Assembly: GCA_019352875.1 (NCBI GenBank) | Contig: JAAAFW010000004.1 | Span: forward strand, 204,522 to 268,521 | DNA from: Pedobacter cryoconitis | GTDB taxonomy: Bacteria > Bacteroidota > Bacteroidia > Sphingobacteriales > Sphingobacteriaceae | DNA length: 64,000 nt | Reading direction: 5' to 3' | Part shown: positions 18,360 through 27,000 of the stretch, one piece after another | Layout of the letters: every line of letters starts with the position of its first letter | How positions within the stretch are numbered: the stretch's first letter is position 1 | Made by a program: the position numbers and the translations under genes | The notes under the pieces: generated by a model | The model's database searches: none | Seen by the model: only the letters and a program-made list of their open reading frames with translations | What the model was told of the DNA's origin: nothing

Positions 18360-19670
18360 ATGTCCATGTCATTTATAATTGCCTGTGAATCTGGCAAGAG
18401 AAAGATTGCAGAAATCTTATTAAAGAATAAAGAAGTAGATGTTACCTATACCGATGAAAAAGGAAGGACTGCGCTACATTATGCGGCGCACAGAGGATAT
18501 CTGGATATTGTAAAGGCTTTGGTCGAGGCGGGGGCAGAACTGGATTATGAAGATCACAACGGAGAAACTCCATTATTTTTTTCATGCCTGCAGAAGCAGA
18601 AGCAAACTGCAATGTATCTGCTGGAAAAAGGAGCAAGAACTGATACCAGGGATCTTCAGGGAAATAGTCTTTTGCATCTGGCAGCTAGGACTTCCCAGGT
18701 GGAGGTACTTCAGGAATTATTAAAAACCGGTTTAAATGCCGACCAGGAAAATAATGAAGCAGAAACACCTTTGATGTTTGCCGCATATAGTAAGAATAAG
18801 GAAATTCTTATCCAGTTCCTGAATAATGGGGTGAATGTGAATGCCGCGGACAAGCAAGGTAATACTGTATTATTCTATGCTGTAAAATCTGGCAGTAATT
18901 CAGCACTCTCATTGCTGTTGGAGAACGGAGCTGAAACTAATCGGGCAAATCACGCTGGTGAAACACCCTTATTGCTTGCCTGTTATCAAAATAACAATAT
19001 GCTTGTTAAATTATTAGTTGAGTCAGGCGCAGATATAGCTATATCTTCTAATAATGGCTTATCTCCGATATGGTATGCTTGTAACCACAATCAAAAAGAA
19101 ATAGTAAATCTTTTCATTCAACAAGGAATTGATATCAATTATAGCAAGCCATTGTCTGGAAATGACGACTCCATGAACTCATACCTGGATTGGGTGCAGA
19201 CAGCTAATAACCTGGCAAATGAAAGTAATTTTTCCTTGAATGAGAATTATCAGTACGGAGGGGAGAGCCTGTTGCATGTTGCTGTTAAAAAGGGCCATCT
19301 GAGTTTGGTTAAACTTCTTCTTGAAAACGGAGCGGCTGTTAATATTCAGGATGAAAGCGGCAACACAGCTTTGCATTATGGCGCTGCCAATGGAAAAAAG
19401 GATATCGTGAAAACTTTGCTGGAAAATGGTTCGGATACAGCAATAGTGAATGTTAAAGAACAAAAAGCGATTGATTATTCAAATATTAAAGGCTTTAATG
19501 AAATCACTGCATTACTACTTTCTTTCGGGCCTAAGGATACGACTATTGTTACTGGTAGCTCAATAAGTATTAAAAAACAAGACTTGCTGGATCTTAAAGA
19601 CCTGCTGGAAGCCGGGATTCTTACGCCGGCGGAATTTGAGATTGAAAAACAAAAAATACTCAAAGGATAA
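18360..19670 (+). CDS. Ankyrin repeat protein with C-terminal SHOCT motif
   Basis: A 436-residue protein formed of about eleven canonical ankyrin repeats (ALHYAAHRGYLDIVKALVEA, GNSLLHLAARTSQVEVLQEL, ALHYGAANGKKDIVKTLLEN and others), starting almost at residue 1. A short insert around residues 260-295 interrupts the array. The last 30 residues, DLLDLKDLLEAGILTPAEFE and IEKQKILKG, match the SHOCT motif, a short oligomerisation or targeting element often found at protein ends. No signal peptide. It lies between the first ankyrin gene (5-base gap) and the STM3941-like gene (19-base gap). Confidence 0.85.
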   Translation: MSMSFIIACESGKRKIAEILLKNKEVDVTYTDEKGRTALHYAAHRGYLDIVKALVEAGAELDYEDHNGETPLFFSCLQKQKQTAMYLLEKGARTDTRDLQGNSLLHLAARTSQVEVLQELLKTGLNADQENNEAETPLMFAAYSKNKEILIQFLNNGVNVNAADKQGNTVLFYAVKSGSNSALSLLLENGAETNRANHAGETPLLLACYQNNNMLVKLLVESGADIAISSNNGLSPIWYACNHNQKEIVNLFIQQGIDINYSKPLSGNDDSMNSYLDWVQTANNLANESNFSLNENYQYGGESLLHVAVKKGHLSLVKLLLENGAAVNIQDESGNTALHYGAANGKKDIVKTLLENGSDTAIVNVKEQKAIDYSNIKGFNEITALLLSFGPKDTTIVTGSSISIKKQDLLDLKDLLEAGILTPAEFEIEKQKILKG

Positions 19671-19689
19671 ATACCAATAAACAAACATT

Positions 19690-20226
19690 ATGGAATTTTA
19701 CAGAAACAGAAAAAAGTCGGTTAATCTTATACTTGTATGTTCAGGAATACTTCTTCTGCTGATATTTATCTTTTTATACAGTATTGGCTTATTTAACGGT
19801 GAGGTGATTGCTAAGGGAGTCGCGATCTCATCAATATTCGGTTTAATATTAGCATTTATAATTATTAAGATGTTAATCTCTTTAAGAGATACATCCCCAT
19901 TGGTAATCCTGAGTGAGCAAGGTATAATCGCTAAGGTTACTCCAGTGAGTAAAGCAGCCGGCTTGATTTTGTGGGCAGATATTATTGATATGAACCTGAC
20001 CAAAGTTGGTGCAGATACATTAGTAGCACTTACAGTCGACAAACCTGATCATTACGGGCCGATAATCCGTAAGAAATTATCGGCGTTGGCAACTAGCGGA
20101 GCAGATGACGGAAATGGAAATTTATTAATTTTCCTGACGGCTTCAGCATTGGATATTGAAGCACCAGAGTTACTCACTATAATCGAGAAATACAGAGGCG
20201 GACTTGATAATCATCAAAATTTTTAA
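19690..20226 (+). CDS. STM3941-family-like membrane protein
   Basis: A 178-residue protein with a basic N-terminus (MEFYRNRKKS), two hydrophobic segments (about residues 12-32 and 40-62) and a soluble C-terminal domain with LVILSEQGIIAK, ILWADI and LIFLTASALDI. That is the layout of the STM3941 family, a two-helix anchor followed by a PH-like domain. It ends the ankyrin operon. It may anchor the ankyrin proteins at the membrane; this is inference from order only. Confidence 0.75.
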   Translation: MEFYRNRKKSVNLILVCSGILLLLIFIFLYSIGLFNGEVIAKGVAISSIFGLILAFIIIKMLISLRDTSPLVILSEQGIIAKVTPVSKAAGLILWADIIDMNLTKVGADTLVALTVDKPDHYGPIIRKKLSALATSGADDGNGNLLIFLTASALDIEAPELLTIIEKYRGGLDNHQNF

Positions 20227-20430
20227 ACATTTGACACCGGAGATTCAGAATATCAACTTGTAAAGAATACTCTGGAAATAAACAATAAATAATTAATCGA
20301 CCTGCACGCATCATTTTGATTCTAGTTTAGTGCCTTAATGTGCCAAATAATGGGGTTTCATAAGATATGGTGAGAATTATTCGTCCTGTTAATTCATTAT
20401 TAATCATTTATTAATGCCTCTGTGATAAGT

Positions 20431-20505
20431 TTATACTTATAAAAACAGAAACTATAAATAACGCAACCGTTGTTTATAGTTTCTGTTTTTAATAACCAAG
20501 TATAA
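20431..20505. repeat. Long perfect hairpin just upstream of the orphan gene
   Basis: An 18-bp perfect inverted repeat, 20441-20458 with 20473-20490, has a 14-base loop that itself contains CAAC-C-GTTG. An outer TTATACTT/AAGTATAA pair (20431-20438, 20498-20505) extends it to within 3 bases of the ATG at 20509. It may be a terminator for the ankyrin operon 205 bases upstream, or a structure that blocks the next start codon. The other 200 bases after 20226 show nothing else. Confidence 0.75.
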
Positions 20506-20508
20506 GCT

Positions 20509-20997
20509 ATGAATTTTAAAGAAACTCACTTTCTGTGTTTCCTCTGTGTCTGTACGATAAACTTAGAAGGATTTAGTAGACAAACGAAAGAGAAGGATGC
20601 GAATCCTATCTGCAGTTGCTTTTACTATCCGAAAACTAGAGTGGGGAGTTGCGCTGTAACAATAGACGGCCGGACGTATAAGGCGGGCCGGTTAAACCTT
20701 ATTAATCAAACACCCTTTGTTCCGGCTCCGGAGCTAAAGTCATACTTTTACCAGCAACAAATTCTGACTGAAATTGATCAATCAAAATCAACATTTTATG
20801 TGGTTGATTTTGGTGAATCCAGTGAAATCACATCCATTTCTAAAGCACATAATAGCTCACCTGAAAATACTACTACGTTATTTATTGATTACGATTTAGA
20901 ATCCTCAGATGATCATTTTTGTCTGACTGAAGACTTTGATAATAATCGCTCAGTGAAAGTGTTTTGGGCACAAATTGGCATATTGGAAGCAGTATAA
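20509..20997 (+). CDS. Orphan protein of unknown function
   Basis: A 162-residue frame that I do not recognise. The N-terminus MNFKETHFLCFLCVCTINLE is weakly hydrophobic and Cys-rich, not a convincing signal peptide. Further Cys (PICSCFYY, GSC) give seven in total, in a protein otherwise rich in Ser, Asp and Glu. Long hairpins flank it on both sides (20431-20505 and 21006-21043), and the ATG sits 3 bases after the first. No gene is close on the same transcript. It may be real but rarely translated, or a decayed remnant; Met 1 is the only Met in the N-terminal region. Confidence 0.5.
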   Translation: MNFKETHFLCFLCVCTINLEGFSRQTKEKDANPICSCFYYPKTRVGSCAVTIDGRTYKAGRLNLINQTPFVPAPELKSYFYQQQILTEIDQSKSTFYVVDFGESSEITSISKAHNSSPENTTTLFIDYDLESSDDHFCLTEDFDNNRSVKVFWAQIGILEAV

Positions 20998-21005
20998 AGC
21001 TTCTT

Positions 21006-21043
21006 TGTTCATGTCTTAAGCAATCGATTGCTAAACATGAACA
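21006..21043. terminator. Near-perfect loopless hairpin after the orphan gene
   Basis: TGTTCATGT (21006-21014) pairs with ACATGAACA (21035-21043), and inside it AGCAATCGATTGCT (21019-21032) is a 14-bp perfect palindrome. There are only two or three unpaired bases and TTTT follows closely. It starts 8 bases after the gene stop and is a plausible terminator, but also a cruciform-like site. Confidence 0.55.
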
Positions 21044-21107
21044 GAATTTTGAAGTAAAGAGATAATAATCTAAACCAAATATAAATTATGACTAACCATC
21101 TTTTGTT

Positions 21108-21121
21108 TTCGCCAAGGCGAA
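21108..21121. promoter_or_regulatory. Palindrome upstream of the first susC-like gene
   Basis: TTCGCC-AA-GGCGAA, 75 bases before the ATG at 21197. It could be an operator or a leader hairpin for the glycan locus, which has no adjacent regulator gene. Confidence 0.3.
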
Positions 21122-21196
21122 TTCCCCCCGACACTAATTTTTTGTTTTTGAACATTGAAAATCCAAAAAACTTAAACCATAACAAAGTCATTGATT

Positions 21197-24100
21197 ATGA
21201 AAAAAATTAGATACTTACTCATACTACTTCTTATTTTTCCTTTACTAGTATCAGCTCAACAGGGGGTAACTATTAGTGGAAGAGTGTTTGACGCATCAGG
21301 AAAGGCGACTCTTCCGGGTGTCAGTGTAAAAGTAAAAGGTACCTCTGTAGGTACAGTAACGGATAGCGAGGGAAAGTTTTCTTTATACGTCCCTAATCCT
21401 GAGGCTTCGATCCAGATATCATCTATTGGTTTTATCAGACAGGAAATACCGGTAAAGAGCAGAAAAGACTTCCAGATTTTACTGGTTGAAGACAGTCAGG
21501 TCCTTCAGGATCTGGTGGTCGTCGGGTATGGTACACAAAAGAAAGAAACTGTAACAGGGTCGGTCTCCACCATAAAAAGCCAGGACATTGTTGTTACTAA
21601 AAACGAAAGTGTAGTTAATATGCTAACTGGTAAAATTGCTGGTGTGCGTGTTCTGCAAAAGACAGCCGAACCGGGTGGTTATGCGAATAATCTGAATATC
21701 AGGGGATTTAAAAGTGATCCGCTGATCGTTATAGACGGCGTAATCGGTGGTGATCAGGCTACTTTAGGAAGAATGGACCCAAATGAGATTGAAAATATTT
21801 CTATCTTAAAAGATGCTGCTGCTTCAATATATGGAATCCGGGCTGCCGGTGGAGTAATCCTGGTGACTACAAAGAAGGGTGACAGGAGTGGTAAATTCGA
21901 TATTAATTACTCCGTTAACCGGTCCTTTCAAACTTTCCTGGGTATGCCAGAAGGTGTGGGTGCGGTGGATTATATGCTGCTGAGTAATGAACAGAGAAAG
22001 CATGACTTCAATAATAACTTTCTCGGTAATCAGGCACCGGCATTTTCTTACAATGATATTAAGCCCTGGCTTGATGGCACCCGGAAATCTGCAGACTGGA
22101 TAGGTGAAGCTTTTAATAAGTCTGCCGGACAAGTACAACACAACTTAAATGTGAATGGCGGTAATGAGAAAATCACCTATTTCTTTAATCTCGGTTATCA
22201 GGAACAGGATGGTGTTTTTAAATCAGGAGATCTAAACTATAATAAATACAATTTTAGATCTAATGTTACGGTCGATATTACAAAAGGTTTAAAAGCGCAG
22301 ATATTGACCTCTGGAATGATGGATCAGAAAAATCAGCCTTATACCGATCTCTGGACTATTTATAAATATACCTGGAACCAGATTCCAATTGATCAGCTTT
22401 ACGCAAATGACAATCCGTTATATCCAAGCGTAATTCGCGATAATATGAACCCGGCCGTCGTGACTAACTCTGATATTGTAGGGTCAAAAAGGTTCGAAAG
22501 GAAAAACTTCACAGGACAATTAAATCTTCAGTATGATATACCGGGGATAAAAGGATTGAGTGCCAAAGCGCTATATAGTCTCGATTACACCGTAGACGAT
22601 AACAATGAACACAGGAAAGAGTATACGTTGTATAATTATAAAGCAGATGATGATTCTTATCTGCCAAGTAAAGTACAAAGTCCGTCAAGGATTCGCCGTT
22701 CCTATTACAGCAGATTTAATACGTTAAGTTCTGTCTCGTTAAATTATGCCAATACCTTTTTCAATGACCATAACCTAAGTGCAACATTAGTTTATGAACA
22801 AAGTCATCAGAAGGGCGATAACTTCTATGCGCAGAGAGATACACAAATTCCTGTTGATTATTTATTTGGTGGTCTGGCCAATAGTCAGATGCTCGGTGGT
22901 ATGGATATAAATGGCTTAAACGACCTTGGATTCAGAAGTATTATTGGTAGGGTAAGTTATGATTATAAAGGTAAATACCTTGGTGAATTTAGCTTCCGCC
23001 GTGATGGATCAAACAAGTATCAGCCCGGCACAAGTGATCAGTATGGATTTTTTCCAGCTGTATCAGTCGGTTGGGTATTAACTAAAGAAGATTTCTTCCG
23101 TAATCTGATTCCCGAGGACATCCTGACAAGTCTAAAATTCCGGGCTTCGTATGGTCAGACAGGAGATGAAAGAGGACGGGCATTTAACTACGTTTCAGGA
23201 TTTAACTATCCGGTAGACTCTTACATATTCGGTGGCGATGCTGTGAATGGTTCTACCCAAAGACTGGGTAATCCTGGATTAAGCTGGGCAGTAAATACTA
23301 AAAAGAATATCGCTGTAGATTTCAGCTTACTGGGTGGTAAAATCGATGGTACGTTTGAAGTTTTCAGAAGCGACCGCACGGGATTAGAAGCAAAGCCGAC
23401 TGAGGCTTTACCAGGAACGGTTGGTGCCGATGTGCCAGAGATTAATTATAACAGCGATAGGGTTCAAGGACTGGATTTCACGCTGTCACATAGAAATAAA
23501 ATCGGTAATGTGGGTATAAACGTGAGTGGAAATATCGGTACCACGCGTGCACAATGGCTAAACTATCTCCAGGGCAGAGCTGGAAATGAATATGAAAACT
23601 GGAAAAATTCACAGGCAAACAGGTATCAGAATATCTGGTGGGGGCCTACCTATGGTGGGCAGTTCAATAATTATAATCAGATATACAATCACCCGGTTAA
23701 TATGGGAGGAGGAAATAACAGCACTGTACCAGGTGATTATTTTTATGAAGACTGGAATGGTGACGGAGAGATCAATGGCAAAGATGATCACCCGATAGCA
23801 ACTAATGATTCACCACTGATAAATTTCGGAGCAAGCATTGGATTAACGTATAAGAACTTTGATATGAATGTCCTTTTACAAGGTGCTACCGGCGTTTATG
23901 TGCAATATGGTGAACAATTTGCCAATCCTTTGATGTATGGAGGAAGTGCCTTAACACGCTTTCTTGACAGCTGGCACACTTTAGATCCGAATGCAAATAT
24001 TTATGATCCTAACACGCAATGGGCGTCTGGTTTTTACCCGGCAATGGGCTCACCTGCTGCAAAAGGAACTAAGGCTATACAAAATGCCAGCTATCTGAGA

Positions 24101-24346
24101 ATTAAAACATTGGAATTTGGTTACAGTCTGCCTGCTGGTACGTTGAAAAAAGTCGGTGTAAAAAAACTCAGAGTATTTGTTAACAGTTACAATCTGGCAA
24201 CATTTACAGGTTTGAAGAACTACGACCCGGAGCATCAGGGACCTAAATCACAAGATGAAATCGACAATCATTTTGAAGTATCCTTGGGAGGATATACCTA
24301 TCCAATGAACAGAACTTTTAATATAGGAGCAAACGTTTCCTTCTAA
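21197..24346 (+). CDS. SusC/RagA family TonB-linked outer membrane protein
   Basis: A 1049-residue SusC-type receptor. The ATG at 21197 (MKKIRYLL) is preferred over an upstream TTG at 21191. The signal peptide cleaves near LVSAQQ. A carboxypeptidase-regulatory-like domain (about residues 22-105) leads to VVVGYGTQKKETVTGSVS, the hallmark of SusC proteins, then the plug with LIVIDGVIGG and IENISILKDAAASIYGIRAA and a long barrel. There is no STN domain, so it does not signal to a FecR-type anti-sigma factor. It forms the barrel of a SusCD glycan importer with the SusD gene 12 bases downstream. Confidence 0.93.
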   Translation: MKKIRYLLILLLIFPLLVSAQQGVTISGRVFDASGKATLPGVSVKVKGTSVGTVTDSEGKFSLYVPNPEASIQISSIGFIRQEIPVKSRKDFQILLVEDSQVLQDLVVVGYGTQKKETVTGSVSTIKSQDIVVTKNESVVNMLTGKIAGVRVLQKTAEPGGYANNLNIRGFKSDPLIVIDGVIGGDQATLGRMDPNEIENISILKDAAASIYGIRAAGGVILVTTKKGDRSGKFDINYSVNRSFQTFLGMPEGVGAVDYMLLSNEQRKHDFNNNFLGNQAPAFSYNDIKPWLDGTRKSADWIGEAFNKSAGQVQHNLNVNGGNEKITYFFNLGYQEQDGVFKSGDLNYNKYNFRSNVTVDITKGLKAQILTSGMMDQKNQPYTDLWTIYKYTWNQIPIDQLYANDNPLYPSVIRDNMNPAVVTNSDIVGSKRFERKNFTGQLNLQYDIPGIKGLSAKALYSLDYTVDDNNEHRKEYTLYNYKADDDSYLPSKVQSPSRIRRSYYSRFNTLSSVSLNYANTFFNDHNLSATLVYEQSHQKGDNFYAQRDTQIPVDYLFGGLANSQMLGGMDINGLNDLGFRSIIGRVSYDYKGKYLGEFSFRRDGSNKYQPGTSDQYGFFPAVSVGWVLTKEDFFRNLIPEDILTSLKFRASYGQTGDERGRAFNYVSGFNYPVDSYIFGGDAVNGSTQRLGNPGLSWAVNTKKNIAVDFSLLGGKIDGTFEVFRSDRTGLEAKPTEALPGTVGADVPEINYNSDRVQGLDFTLSHRNKIGNVGINVSGNIGTTRAQWLNYLQGRAGNEYENWKNSQANRYQNIWWGPTYGGQFNNYNQIYNHPVNMGGGNNSTVPGDYFYEDWNGDGEINGKDDHPIATNDSPLINFGASIGLTYKNFDMNVLLQGATGVYVQYGEQFANPLMYGGSALTRFLDSWHTLDPNANIYDPNTQWASGFYPAMGSPAAKGTKAIQNASYLRIKTLEFGYSLPAGTLKKVGVKKLRVFVNSYNLATFTGLKNYDPEHQGPKSQDEIDNHFEVSLGGYTYPMNRTFNIGANVSF

Positions 24347-24358
24347 ACCTATTGAAAC

Positions 24359-26176
24359 ATGAAAAAGATTAATAAATTAATTCTGATGGTAATGATTACT
24401 GCTACAGCAGTAATCAGCTCCTGCCAAAAGTTAGATATGCCACCCACTAATATTTTTACGCCTGATATTATTTTCGGGAGCGAGGCTGGTGTGAAATCTT
24501 TTCTGGCAACGATTTACAGGGCATTACCAATTGAGGATTTTAAATACAGACCAGATCAGGGATTCAAGGTTGGAGCCAATGATTGGGAAAATTTTTATAA
24601 TTCTGCATCTGTAACGGGTGAACAAGTAGGACCTTTTGGCGGTATGGATATTGGTGGTGGCTTTGGTTACTGGCCTTATAAAGATATCCGTAATGTGAAT
24701 ACGCTTATTGAAGAATTGCCTAAATATGCAAATAAACTGGGGGAAGCAAAAGTTAAATCTCTACTAGGCGAAGCTCACTTTTTAAGAGCATACTTTTATT
24801 TTGGGTTAGCTAAGCGTTACGGAGGAGTTCCAATTTTAACTGAAGTACAGGATCCGGGCGCTCCTTTGGAGAGTTTGCAGGTTCATCGTGACAAAGAAGA
24901 AGCTACCTGGGATTTTATTGGTGCAGAATTAGATTTGGGTTATCAGATGATGGATGAAACTAATGAAACCGGAAGAGCGAATAAATACGTAGCGGCAGCC
25001 TTAAAATCCAGAGCAATGTTATATGCAGGCAGCATAGCAAAATATGGCTCAGTTAACTTTGTTGACGGACTTGCCAGAGCACAGGGCATTGTTGGAATAC
25101 CAGCTGATAAAGCAAACCAATATTTCACCAAGGCATTTGACGCAGCTAAATTACTTGATGGACATTACTCGCTTTATGATAAAAATTCAGATAAAGTCCA
25201 GAACTATATAGATCTCTTTCTGAAAGGCGATAGCCCCGAAAATATTTTTATAAAACAGTATTCTATTGTTTCCGGAAGCGCACATAGCTGGGATGCGACT
25301 ATGTCTCCCCGTTATATGACCGCGAATGCACTTTCAAGATCTTATCCGACTTTAGATTTTGTCCAACGTTGGGGAGCACTTTCTGTTACCAATACTGATG
25401 GTACACCAAAACGCTTTAATAACCGTGCGGAACTAATGGAGGGACTTGAACCAAGATTGCTGGCTACTGTATATTTTCCGGGAGCGACATTAAGAGGGCT
25501 TACTTTTGATATGCAAAGAGGGATTTATCCATCCTTTTCGGGCACAGCGGCAGCTGAAGTAGCCAAGCAACCTAATACACGTAGTTATATTCTGGCCGGA
25601 GATACAAAAACGCTTTACCAGGGGAAAATGGTTATTGGTTTTACCGGTCCCTGGACCGGCGGAGATGAACTGACCCGTACCGGGTTTTATGTAAGAAAGT
25701 ATGTAGACGCAGCTAAACCAATCGCAACGGTCGACTTAAACAGAAGTGAGCAGCCGTGGATTGACCTTCGTTATGCAGAAGTATTACTGAACAAGGCCGA
25801 AGCCGCAATGGAATTAGGGAATGCCTCAGATGCTTTAACGGCTATAAATTTAATCAGAGTAAGGGCAGGAGCAACAGTTTATAATAATATCGATATAGAT
25901 AAGATACGAAATGAACGGGGGATGGAACTTGCTTTTGAAAATCACTATTACTGGGATTTGAAAAGATGGCGAAACGCAGATCTCGTACTGAATAATACAA
26001 GATTCAAAGGGCTTATGCCTTACTACGTCTTTAGTGAAAATAAGTACATCTTCCTGGCCGAACCAGAATTAATGCAGCGCAACTATAATTTTGATAAACG
26101 GTTTTATTACGAGCCAATACCTGGTGGAGAACTAGGGAAAAATCCAAATTTATACCCTAATAATCCAAATTACTAA
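24359..26176 (+). CDS. SusD/RagB family glycan-binding lipoprotein
   Basis: A 605-residue lipoprotein (signal peptide ending VISSC, Cys 22). The body has the SusD fold marks: the TPR-like helices (LLGEAHFLRAYFYFGLAKRY near residue 140) and the C-terminal LRYAEVLLNKAEAAMELGN and RNERGMELAFENHYYWDLKR. It closes over the SusC barrel as the lid that captures the oligosaccharide at the cell surface. It lies between susC-like (12-base gap) and DUF3823 (18-base gap) genes in one operon. Confidence 0.92.
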   Translation: MKKINKLILMVMITATAVISSCQKLDMPPTNIFTPDIIFGSEAGVKSFLATIYRALPIEDFKYRPDQGFKVGANDWENFYNSASVTGEQVGPFGGMDIGGGFGYWPYKDIRNVNTLIEELPKYANKLGEAKVKSLLGEAHFLRAYFYFGLAKRYGGVPILTEVQDPGAPLESLQVHRDKEEATWDFIGAELDLGYQMMDETNETGRANKYVAAALKSRAMLYAGSIAKYGSVNFVDGLARAQGIVGIPADKANQYFTKAFDAAKLLDGHYSLYDKNSDKVQNYIDLFLKGDSPENIFIKQYSIVSGSAHSWDATMSPRYMTANALSRSYPTLDFVQRWGALSVTNTDGTPKRFNNRAELMEGLEPRLLATVYFPGATLRGLTFDMQRGIYPSFSGTAAAEVAKQPNTRSYILAGDTKTLYQGKMVIGFTGPWTGGDELTRTGFYVRKYVDAAKPIATVDLNRSEQPWIDLRYAEVLLNKAEAAMELGNASDALTAINLIRVRAGATVYNNIDIDKIRNERGMELAFENHYYWDLKRWRNADLVLNNTRFKGLMPYYVFSENKYIFLAEPELMQRNYNFDKRFYYEPIPGGELGKNPNLYPNNPNY

Positions 26177-26194
26177 GCATAAAAATTTAAAAAT

Positions 26195-26914
26195 ATGAAA
26201 AAGCTGTTGACGAAAATATTACTGGGGGTAACTGTGATAGCAAGTTATGCATGTACGAAAATAGATAATTATGATGGTCCTAATGCTTCGTTTGAAGGGA
26301 ATATTATTTCTACCCAAGGCGGTAATTTACTGACCTCACAAGGTAGCACTCAGATCAGGCTTGAACAAATTAGCTGGAGTGCAAACCCCTCTCCGCAGGA
26401 AATTCCGAGTAAGTTTGATGGAACCTTTAAAGACACCAAGTTATTTAAAGGAAATTATAGAATAATTCCTAAAGGAGGAGCATTCTGGCCACTTCGCGAC
26501 ACTGTGGTTATGGAAATCGGGAAAGATACCCGGCGCGATTTTGAGGTGACACCTTATCTGCTGATTAAAAATTTTACAGCGACAGTGAATGGTACAACTT
26601 TAACACTGAAATATAATCTGGAGGCTCCGATAAGTGTCGGTATGCCTTCCATTTTAGAAACGCAGCCCTACGTAAACACCACAAAACTTGTAGGAGCAGG
26701 AGCCTCGATCAGAGATTTTTCTGACGTTTATAAAAAAGCAATCAATAAACCCTGGGCTAGTATGACGGCTGCAGATAAAGCAATATCTATTGATATTCCG
26801 GGCATGTTGCCTGGCAGGACATTTTATGTGCGGGTTGGGGTGAGCTTAAATGATAGTTTCAAAAGTTCTAATTTCTCTGAAATCATTGAAGTCAATATTC
26901 CGGCCGCAAAGTAA
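26195..26914 (+). CDS. DUF3823 lipoprotein, surface glycan-binding candidate
   Basis: A 239-residue lipoprotein (signal peptide ending ASYAC, Cys 20). After KIDNYDGPNASFEGNI it continues with an Ig-like beta-sandwich, as in DUF3823 proteins that follow SusD in many Bacteroidota glycan loci. The N-terminal domain resembles a carboxypeptidase-regulatory fold, and a second domain starts near residue 125. It probably acts as a surface glycan-binding or structural partner of SusD. The function is not established. It is followed by the glycosidase after 86 bases. Confidence 0.8.
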   Translation: MKKLLTKILLGVTVIASYACTKIDNYDGPNASFEGNIISTQGGNLLTSQGSTQIRLEQISWSANPSPQEIPSKFDGTFKDTKLFKGNYRIIPKGGAFWPLRDTVVMEIGKDTRRDFEVTPYLLIKNFTATVNGTTLTLKYNLEAPISVGMPSILETQPYVNTTKLVGAGASIRDFSDVYKKAINKPWASMTAADKAISIDIPGMLPGRTFYVRVGVSLNDSFKSSNFSEIIEVNIPAAK

Positions 26915-27000
26915 AAAGCATATAATTAAATATAGTCAGGAAGTTGCTGTTGGGTAAAATATCAGCTTGCAGCAGCTTCTTTCACAATTTAAACTAATAT

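Noticed and set aside
19698..20042. 114-residue minus-strand frame opposite the STM3941-like gene
   Set aside because: It is antisense to a gene with a coherent membrane topology and operon context.
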